Origin: JAPORY01 sp965215385
GTDB taxonomy: Bacteria > Pseudomonadota > Alphaproteobacteria > Rhodobacterales > Rhodobacteraceae
Assembly (NCBI GenBank): GCA_965215385.1
Contig: OZ244059.1
Coordinates: 1,674,001-1,738,000, forward strand
Direction: 5' to 3'
Length of the DNA: 64,000 bases
Shown here: in pieces, positions 57,925 to 64,000 of the stretch
Layout: the number at the start of each line of letters is the position of its first letter
Position numbering within the stretch: the stretch's first letter is position 1
The notes under the pieces: model-generated
Told to the model about the DNA's origin: nothing
Database searches by the model: none
What the model saw: only the letters and a program-made list of their open reading frames with translations
Program-made: the position numbers and the translations under genes

Positions 57925-58376
57925 TTATGCGCTAAACCAATCGCCCCAGACCGAAGCGGACACTCCGTTCTGTTGCACGAACTCTTGCAAATCGGCTTCG
58001 GATTGATAATTTGCGTAACGGATATTTCCATCCGTGTGCATTAACATGCGCAAGACGGAACCATTGTCATGAGTGTCCATATAGATTTCTTGGATGCCGT
58101 CATTATCGTAGTCGTCATGGCCAAGAATGGATTTTAGGTTATCGTTCCGAAGGTCATTTTGGAAACGTTGTTGACTATCTGTTGAACTGAATCTCCGCAC
58201 GGCACCCGATTCGACAAGTGGGTCGATATATGTACCCACAACCCGCGTATCGCCGTTGGCTCCATGGTCGTCAAAGTTCACTTGGGAATTGCTGTCCGGA
58301 CCGACGGTTGCCCACCGTCCCTCTAGCCTGTTGACGAAAATGTGTTCAAGACCGCCGTCACCCACTCATAGTGCAT
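57925..58376 (-). pseudogene. C-terminal part of a secreted repeat protein
   Basis: GGLEHIFVNRLEGRWATVGP, RVVGTYIDPLVESG, LGHDDYDNDGIQEIYMDTHD and LMHTDGNIRYANYQSEADL match the C-terminal region of large RTX/VCBS-like secreted proteins of alphaproteobacteria, with a calcium-loop-like DYDNDGIQE. The frame starts at a GTG just after a TGA at 58366-58368 where relatives have Trp (TYALWVGDGG), and no longer protein lies upstream. Probably a remnant. Confidence 0.5.
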
Positions 58377-58379
58377 AGG

Positions 58380-58595
58380 TCAAGCCCGCAGCCCGCTTTC
58401 GCCACCGACCATCGCCGATGCTATTCCAGCGAGAGCAATTTGACCGACGTCACCAAGCTGAATGACCGGGATTTCAGCGGGCGGTATGATTAGCCAGCAA
58501 GAACAAGCCTGATCGCAGCGCATTGGCATATTGACGTCGAGCAACCCTATAAGTGCCTCGCCATCTTGGTTAACAATACATTTATGAGTTGCCAC
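58380..58595 (-). CDS. short hypothetical frame, doubtful
   Basis: 71 aa, MATHKCIVNQDGEALIGLLD..., no family recognised. It sits directly upstream of the RTX tail and could be a shifted relic of the same protein. Confidence 0.2.
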   Translation of the reverse strand: MATHKCIVNQDGEALIGLLDVNMPMRCDQACSCWLIIPPAEIPVIQLGDVGQIALAGIASAMVGGESGLRA

Positions 58596-58739
58596 CTAAC
58601 CGGTATCGGTGACGCAGTTTGATGAAAGCTCTTCGCTTGGTTTCACCGGTTGTTAGAAATGCTATACGCAGGCAACGCTGACCCTGTTCACATCTCATGC
58701 TGGCGGAAAACACCCAAGGCTAAAACTAGGAAACGTGCA

Positions 58740-59240
58740 ATGAGCGATGACTGTTACGCTCGTCTTGATATATCGCAACCCCGCCGATGGTTCGGGGTGG
58801 GGTCACTTCTGCTGTTAGGCTTTCTACTGACCTATGTTGGGACGGTTTACCCAGTTCCAATTCAAGCTCGAGTAATCTTGGCCGTTGTCGCCGTCGTTGT
58901 CGTTTGGTCGGCTTGGCGCATGTGGCGTGAAACAAAGGGTTATCTCGTATTCTCAGATGCCGGTTTAGTTGACGATCAGGGCGATATCTTGATCGCTATG
59001 GATAATATTGATCGGGTTGATCGAAGTCTATTTGCTTTCAAACCAACTAACGGCTTCATTGTAGTTTCCAAGGTCAAACAACCGCTTGCTTGGAAGCCCG
59101 GCTTGTGGTGGTGCATTGGTCATCGACTTGGTATTGGCGGCGTGACGCACGCTGGGCAAGCCAAACTTCTCGCCGATGTAATGACGCTTCATCTTGCAAA
59201 CGAAAACAAGATGCGGACGGATAATGCCACACACGTCTGA
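58740..59240 (+). CDS. small membrane protein with a PH-like C-terminal part
   Basis: 166 aa from the ATG at 58740, which avoids an upstream extension of low quality. Two TM segments (about 18-37 and 45-62) are followed by WRETKGYLVFSDAGLVDDQG, DNIDRVDRSLFAFKPTNGFI and VKQPLAWKPGLWW, a pattern seen in uncharacterised bacterial membrane proteins with a PH-like domain. Function unknown. Frame intact, no operon partner on this strand. Confidence 0.6.
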   Translation: MSDDCYARLDISQPRRWFGVGSLLLLGFLLTYVGTVYPVPIQARVILAVVAVVVVWSAWRMWRETKGYLVFSDAGLVDDQGDILIAMDNIDRVDRSLFAFKPTNGFIVVSKVKQPLAWKPGLWWCIGHRLGIGGVTHAGQAKLLADVMTLHLANENKMRTDNATHV

Positions 59241-59428
59241 CCGCCAAACTCCGAACACACCGCCATGACCGACGTTCGACTTGGTTTGATTGAGCTAATC
59301 GGGGGGTTAATTTCTGGCAGTCTCGTGTCCCCGTTAGCTTGGCGTGGCGCGACTGCAGGGGCAGCCAAGATGTCGTCAAAACCGAACGACATCCAAACGG
59401 GGCCACTAGCAGACGAATTTAGCGGCCC

Positions 59429-60994
59429 TCATAAAATTATGTCGACATCAAAGTTGGCAAAGGGATCATCAAAGATTCCCACGAGTTGAACGACTAGCTC
59501 GTTGCCATTAGGCCCAATGGCGTCAAGAAAATCGTTATAAGCTGCTCGTTGTGCGCCAATTAGGTTGGACGTCGCTTGGTCGCCGTAAATGTCCATGACG
59601 TTTGTCGCGTCTGCACCGTCGGAGAGTCCGAGAATCGCTGAATAATACAGTCCCAAGTCCTTCTTTTGCTCTAGGTAAGTGATGTCTGCATTCTGAGCAC
59701 CCCTGATAAACTGCAGCACGAATTGACCGTACGAGAGGTTTCCAGACAGCAACGCATTCGCCCAATGGTTCAAACCACCCAAGTCAGCATCGCGACCGAG
59801 AACATTTTGATAGACCGATGAAACTAAGCGATAAACGTTTGAATTGTCGCCGAACAGTGCTTGCGCTTCTTGACTATTAAAGAAATCCTCCGAAATTTGT
59901 GACAGGGTTTTGCCGCCGGCAAGCTTGTCTGCCCAGTAGTAGATTCCCAGTGCGTCGGGCGCACGATTAAAATAAGCGACGTAGAGTTTCACTAAGTCTT
60001 CAAATTGCGCTGGAGTTAACTCGGCGACGCCATCATAATCGGATAAATTCAAAGTGCGATCTGTAAATTCGAAGCGCTCGAAGTCTACAAACCAGCAATC
60101 CCTACGATTGCCGCCAACGTTAGCAGTTATTTCGGTCCAGTCGGGTCCCGCCCTGATTCTTGCATCGGTTGTCGCAAAGGGAAGCACCGCGGTATCAAAG
60201 CCGCCCAGAGCATCTAGGTAAATATCATTTACAGTGACGAACCACGTGTCATTGCCCTCGTCAAAGCTGGAATTGGCATTGCGATCACTTCCGTCCGGGT
60301 CAAAGGTGCCGCCGCCGATTGCCACGTCATTTTCTCTGATATAACGCTCCAGCCACCACCTATGACCAGCAACATTTACTGCTGCGATGCCGGTGGAGAC
60401 GATACCCACAACATAAGGACCAGAGCCGTAATCATAGTAGATTGCGCCACCTGAATTGCCGGGATTTACCTCAAGATCAAAGTTGTAGAGAAAGGCCGAG
60501 TCGTTGAAAGGCGCCTTTCTTACCGAGCCGTGGTCGGCGACCGGTTGTACGCCATAAACGCCGGGATACCCCAAAACTGTAACGCCACCGCCAACAAATC
60601 CCCAGTCAATCCCCATGTAGCCATATCTATCCCCGGCCGCCTCGCTTAGAGTGAAAAGTGCTATGTCCAGTTCCGTCTGACCCAGCGTGCCTGCGTTGAA
60701 GTCGCCGGGGAACAATCTCCCGTCGCCGTCGGGGTCAAAATTCGGAAAATAGTGCACCACCGACCAGTCGACGCTATCGTTGAAGAAAGAATCTGGGTCG
60801 TACGAGGGGTACAACTCAATGTGATCCGCCACCCCACCGAGTTCAGCATCATAGATGACATGGGCTGCAGTCAAAACGTCGTTGCGTCCAACCAGGACCC
60901 CGCTCCCAGTATAGGTGCCATAACCAAACCAAGTCGCTCGAATGAAAACTGCGGTTGTTCCGGGATATGTGTCGTCGTTAAATTCAAAGCTCAT
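59429..60994 (-). CDS. trypsin-like serine protease with C-terminal DUF4214
   Basis: 521 aa from ATG 60994, preceded by GGGGAA at a good distance (an upstream in-frame start lacks this). Catalytic triad: His45 in LTAAHVIYD, Asp110 in ELDIALF, Ser181 in NPGNSGGAIY. After about residue 330 come DUF4214 repeats: LYVAYFNRAPDALGIYYWAD, SVYQNVLGRDADLGGLNHWA, LQFIRGAQNADITYL. There is no classical N-terminal signal, so export through type I secretion is likely, as for the other DUF4214 proteins here. Possibly processes or anchors surface-layer proteins (inference). Confidence 0.85.
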   Translation of the reverse strand: MSFEFNDDTYPGTTAVFIRATWFGYGTYTGSGVLVGRNDVLTAAHVIYDAELGGVADHIELYPSYDPDSFFNDSVDWSVVHYFPNFDPDGDGRLFPGDFNAGTLGQTELDIALFTLSEAAGDRYGYMGIDWGFVGGGVTVLGYPGVYGVQPVADHGSVRKAPFNDSAFLYNFDLEVNPGNSGGAIYYDYGSGPYVVGIVSTGIAAVNVAGHRWWLERYIRENDVAIGGGTFDPDGSDRNANSSFDEGNDTWFVTVNDIYLDALGGFDTAVLPFATTDARIRAGPDWTEITANVGGNRRDCWFVDFERFEFTDRTLNLSDYDGVAELTPAQFEDLVKLYVAYFNRAPDALGIYYWADKLAGGKTLSQISEDFFNSQEAQALFGDNSNVYRLVSSVYQNVLGRDADLGGLNHWANALLSGNLSYGQFVLQFIRGAQNADITYLEQKKDLGLYYSAILGLSDGADATNVMDIYGDQATSNLIGAQRAAYNDFLDAIGPNGNELVVQLVGIFDDPFANFDVDIIL

Positions 60995-61144
60995 GATTAG
61001 GTTCCCCAAAACAAATACTTCTTTCAAATACGCACTTGCAAATTTGCAATCATTATTCGATCATCAATCATCTTCTATGCTATCCTTCCGTGGTGAAAGT
61101 GTCAATCCAGAGATTGCCTTTGGGTGCGAATCTTGTATGGTGTA

Positions 61145-62191
61145 CTATATCTTGCGCCTTGATGCGACCAATGCCAAGCGAATCGCCCGATTATCATTGG
61201 CCGGCAGCTTGGGACCCCGGTTGCCTTGGCGATTGCGGCGTGGCACCAAGTCTTCCCAAGCCCGATCAAAGCGACCAGACTTGGCCAGGGCGCGGATGCT
61301 CAGAACCCCTTGACCGCCGTCCCGCCGCCAACTCTGACCAGAACGCTTCATCCGCGTCGTGACTAAAACTTTGTTGGCGGCTGCAACCGCACCCGAGCCG
61401 ATGGCATACCCGGCGGCCGCCGCCGCCGCATCATCCATCCGATGGCGGTTGTGACGAAAGGACCCGAGTTCGCGACGGAGCTGGGTGCCCGCCGTTCCGT
61501 TGCTTAGGAGATACCGCAACGCAGCAATGACCTTGGCCGCGCCGTTGGCGTCGTGGCGCAACGGATGCCACCATTTCTCAAACCACGCCGTTCCCGCCGC
61601 CGTCGCTTGGCCAAAGGCCGCATCCGCCGCCGCTTTCAGATGTTGCGCCGCATGCCAATAATCCAATAGCACTAGATCGGGGCACAAAGCTTCCAGAAAC
61701 GTCCAATTATCCGGTGCCCCATCAGCGACCGCCACGACCTTAAGGTTCGGGTCAACCGTGAGCCAGTGGCATAATTCGGCGCTTAACGGCGCCTTCAAAG
61801 TCTCTTTACCCGCCTCAGGCCGTTGCCCAAAACAACGGGCATCCAGCAGGTTGCCAGCGGCATCGACAAAGCCCACAACCCCGCCAGCGGCCGCACGCCA
61901 CCCGGCATCAAGGTCGCTGTCACCGACCGTTGCAGCTTGCATCCGCATCATGACGCCGTCAAGTGAGAGCAGCAGCGACGCGGTTCCCGATGGTAAGGCC
62001 GCGCGTTCCCGAACCGTTGCGAGCAACGCATTGGAACCCGCCTCCAGTTCACTCCCGACCGCAGCTGAAAGCCGGATCAGCGAAGCGGTAGCAGGGCCCT
62101 GACCGCCGAACTGGCGCCACGCTTCAGCGCTTTCACGAGCCGTGAGACCACTCATCAGAGACAGAGAGAGTCCGGCCGTCGCCAGTATCAT
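61145..62191 (-). CDS. ISKra4-like transposase, orfB (copy 5)
   Basis: 348 aa, same layout as copy 1 (MILATAGLSLSLMSGLTARE; LSLDGVMMRM; VAVADGAPDNWTFLEA; KVLVTTRMKRSGQSW). The stop of copy 1 is changed to Ser, so the protein is a few residues longer (LVASRRKI), as in copy 0. Overlaps orfA by ATGA at 62188-62191. Confidence 0.8.
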   Translation of the reverse strand: MILATAGLSLSLMSGLTARESAEAWRQFGGQGPATASLIRLSAAVGSELEAGSNALLATVRERAALPSGTASLLLSLDGVMMRMQAATVGDSDLDAGWRAAAGGVVGFVDAAGNLLDARCFGQRPEAGKETLKAPLSAELCHWLTVDPNLKVVAVADGAPDNWTFLEALCPDLVLLDYWHAAQHLKAAADAAFGQATAAGTAWFEKWWHPLRHDANGAAKVIAALRYLLSNGTAGTQLRRELGSFRHNRHRMDDAAAAAAGYAIGSGAVAAANKVLVTTRMKRSGQSWRRDGGQGVLSIRALAKSGRFDRAWEDLVPRRNRQGNRGPKLPANDNRAIRLALVASRRKI

Positions 62192-62589
62192 ACCACCGGC
62201 GTCATGCCACCGGTCGTCAGTCCGAGGGTACTGTCGGCCGGAATGATCGCCGCACCGTTGCCCGACCGGCGATAACGTGACCGCTCAAACTCGACCGGTC
62301 CCAACATCGTCATCGCCTCGCCACCCGTGACCGCTACTCGGTGATACGACTTCCCGTCGACCGTCAGCGACGGCCCGTGGTCGTCAAGAGCCGCAAACGC
62401 CGGCTGCAGCACCGCACGAGCGACGCCAAACATCAGATCGCGAACCGCGATATCGGCGGATAGACCAACGTCTTCGGCCAGCTCGACAAACTTGTGACCC
62501 GCTGCCACCGGGCGTTGCTCGGGTGACGGGTCGCCGTCCAGTGGCGTTTTTGACTTGGCAAGATCGGTTGCGTGTGGCATAGTCTCCAT
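62188..62589 (-). CDS. ISKra4-like transposase, orfA (copy 5)
   Basis: 133 aa, METMPHATDLAKSKTPLDGD to TTGGMTPVV. Carries the same in-frame deletion between LSADIA and VRDL as copy 3. A GGAG site lies 12 bases upstream. Confidence 0.75.
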   Translation of the reverse strand: METMPHATDLAKSKTPLDGDPSPEQRPVAAGHKFVELAEDVGLSADIAVRDLMFGVARAVLQPAFAALDDHGPSLTVDGKSYHRVAVTGGEAMTMLGPVEFERSRYRRSGNGAAIIPADSTLGLTTGGMTPVV

Positions 62590-62605
62590 CAGAGTGCTCC
62601 TTTCT

Positions 62606-62623
62606 CGTCTTTGATCAAAGACG
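62606..62623. promoter_or_regulatory. leader palindrome of ISKra4-like copy 5
   Basis: CGTCTTTGATCAAAGACG just upstream of the orfA ribosome binding site, as in copies 2 and 3. Confidence 0.45.
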
Positions 62624-62882
62624 TTTAGGGTGAATTTTGGCGCACGCTACCACACCCGCCACAACAGCAAATAGTCTTGGCTAAAACCGCCGAATCGGGA
62701 AAAATTTGGCGCGACCGGGTAACGTTTCGCGAAAGCCGGCGAAATCGGCGCGAGTCGTGAAATCCGATCTAAAATTATCTAGTCATATCAACGACTTCAA
62801 AAATTCGGTCGACACCATATGAGAACCACGCCCTGGCGAGAGGTGGCTATTACCAAAAAATGTACTTATCACAAAGGAAAAG

Positions 62883-63986
62883 CTACGGGCGATAATTGAC
62901 CTGCAGACGGTCTAACTCGGTATTGGTTCCAATACCTCGCTTGAAAGCTTCGCCGAGCATTAACTTCGATGCGTGATCTGCCGCTTTTATAGTTAGTTCA
63001 GCGATGCCACGAGCATAATCCCTAGGGTGGTGCTGTTCAATTAGTCGCCTTCTGCCGGCCTTTTGGTGTGATAGGCTGACGCTCCGATCGGCCCAAAGGC
63101 GTCTAACGATAGATTGGATTGCTTCCTTTTCCTGTTGCACCTCTGCTGGAACGTGAAAAACTGTATCCTTCGGTAGCGAGCTACGCCAGCCAACATTGGT
63201 TGCAGCCGAGGCTGCGCCGGCCTTCCAAATTCGCAACTGGCTGCTCGACGTCGCGCACATCGGCGGGTTGTGTAAATTGAACACCAAGTGGGCTTGGCGC
63301 AATTCGGCGTCTAGCACCTGTTCGGGTACAAAGCCACGGATATGCACACACTCTTCGAGACCCGTCTCAACAGTTTTTTGTCGGATAGAAAAAGCGAATG
63401 ACGGATCAATTTTACCGAAAATATCGAACCGAAACTCGATACATTCTCGTAGTTCGGCGAGTGCTTCTAATATCTCGATTACCCGTCGGGAGGATCCCAA
63501 GTAACCAAATTGTAGTAGTCGAAGTGGTCCGTGTCGGGGGCGCTCTAGATATGGCTCCTCGCCTGCTGAAAACGGCAATTCTAACCTGTTTACCGGTATA
63601 GCTAGGCGCTCATCAAAGATGCGCGTTGCAAACGAGCCGTGTGTTAAGACTGAGTGTGCACTGCCAACAACAAGCTCAAATCCTGCGATGTCAGCGTGCA
63701 GTTCTGTCACTGTCTGATTCTCAATCGCGATCTTTGCTCGTTGGCAACCGTCATCTCCGTACCATGAGCGTATCATCTCTAGATACTGATCAAGACTCAC
63801 GTCGTGATGGAGAATTGCATCATTCAACAAGTATTGGAAGCTCACGTCGTGCAAAACCACGATACCCGGGCAGCGGCGAACTGCGCACAATGGTTCCCAG
63901 TGAAACTTCCAGTTATTTCCGATATGGAAGAAATTTGCTTGCGGAACTCCCTTGGGTGCACCTGTTGCTTGCGCCGCCTTGCTCAA
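62883..63986 (-). CDS. family 4 glycosyltransferase, possibly continuing past the window
   Basis: At least 367 aa. VVLHDVSFQYLLNDAILHHD, SAHSVLTHGSFATRIFDE and LRLLQFGYLGSSRRVIEILE, then IRGFVPEQVLDAELRQAHLV and FNLHNPPMCATSSSQLRIWK, fit a GT-B glycosyltransferase. The first in-frame ATG is 15 bases from the window edge, so the true start may lie outside. With the enzyme at 55061 and ManC it suggests a surface polysaccharide locus broken up by insertions. Confidence 0.75.
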   Translation of the reverse strand: MSKAAQATGAPKGVPQANFFHIGNNWKFHWEPLCAVRRCPGIVVLHDVSFQYLLNDAILHHDVSLDQYLEMIRSWYGDDGCQRAKIAIENQTVTELHADIAGFELVVGSAHSVLTHGSFATRIFDERLAIPVNRLELPFSAGEEPYLERPRHGPLRLLQFGYLGSSRRVIEILEALAELRECIEFRFDIFGKIDPSFAFSIRQKTVETGLEECVHIRGFVPEQVLDAELRQAHLVFNLHNPPMCATSSSQLRIWKAGAASAATNVGWRSSLPKDTVFHVPAEVQQEKEAIQSIVRRLWADRSVSLSHQKAGRRRLIEQHHPRDYARGIAELTIKAADHASKLMLGEAFKRGIGTNTELDRLQVNYRP

Positions 63987-64000
63987 AGTTCGGGCGGTCA

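Larger units (their letters stand above)
61122..62833 (-). mobile_element. ISKra4-like element, copy 5, both frames intact
   Basis: Ends GGGTGCGAATCTTGTATGG at 61122 and the reverse complement ending CACGCCC at 62833. 1712 bp. No 8-bp target duplication was found (left flank TTGCCTTT, right TGGCGAGA). With open orfA and orfB this and copy 1 are the two candidates for active copies in the window. It separates the protease gene from a glycosyltransferase gene. Confidence 0.85.

Noticed and set aside
1..64000. tRNA, rRNA, riboswitch or CRISPR features
   Set aside because: None could be recognised by reading both strands.

Overview
The window looks like a transposon-riddled accessory segment of an alphaproteobacterial chromosome or large plasmid. 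The taxonomic hint comes from DUF4214/RTX secreted proteins, a HlyD adaptor, SitBCD-type permeases and ISKra4-type elements of a kind common in Rhodospirillales-like bacteria; it is an inference, because no rRNA, tRNA or housekeeping marker is present. Many genes carry one-base frameshifts, often in homopolymers. This means either real decay in an IS-rich genome or residual consensus errors in the assembly; single frameshift calls below should be read with that in mind.

Layout. 1-15.2 kb: nested insertion sequences. An Ntn-hydrolase (proteasome-like) pseudogene (0.7-1.7 kb) is followed by an IS4/Tn5-like element with a DruA (DUF4338) domain (copy A) that is itself split by an ISKra4-like element; then a second ISKra4-like copy, a RelBE-type toxin-antitoxin pair (9.0-9.4 kb), a DruA-ISAs1 remnant, an IS1634 fragment, and an inverted second IS4/Tn5-DruA element (copy B) that carries an IS30 in its end. 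15.5-18.4 kb: a compact operon TIR (ThsB-like) - Nmad2 - MazG-like pyrophosphohydrolase - three-TM protein, the best candidate for an undescribed defence system. 18.4-25 kb: a third ISKra4-like copy, an IS30-derived MITE, and a Mn/Fe ABC transporter (ATPase and two permeases) that lacks its binding-protein gene, next to IS fragments. 25-27 kb: decayed DDE transposase. 27.4-32 kb: two divergent, recently duplicated DUF4214/RTX repeat proteins with their own terminators.

32-36.6 kb: an intact IS4 element whose 722-aa transposase has an N-terminal DruA domain and which is flanked by poly-C tracts, then a decayed DruA-ISAs1 element. 37-42.6 kb: HlyD-type adaptor, MsbA-like ABC exporter and ManC (GDP-mannose synthesis), probably serving secretion and surface polysaccharide. 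42.9-45.5 kb: a frameshifted SMC/RloC-like ATPase with a zinc-hook motif. 45.8-47.7 kb: two MITEs, one interrupted by a DUF772-type IS. 47.9-52.4 kb: a large MobF relaxase-helicase with no conjugation partners. 52.7-55.0 kb: a complete IS1595-family transposon (long inverted ends, 8-bp target duplication) carrying a restriction-modification cassette, with the methylase broken and the nuclease frame open. 55-64 kb: two glycosyltransferases, a chimeric transposase fragment, an RTX-protein tail, a small membrane protein, a secreted trypsin-like protease with DUF4214, and a fifth ISKra4-like copy.

Functionally the host genes fall into surface/secretion (DUF4214 proteins, HlyD, ABC exporter, ManC, glycosyltransferases), metal uptake, and genome conflict (TIR operon, RloC-like ATPase, R-M transposon, toxin-antitoxin). 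The striking recurring theme is the DruA domain, which appears attached to three different DDE transposase lineages in a single window.
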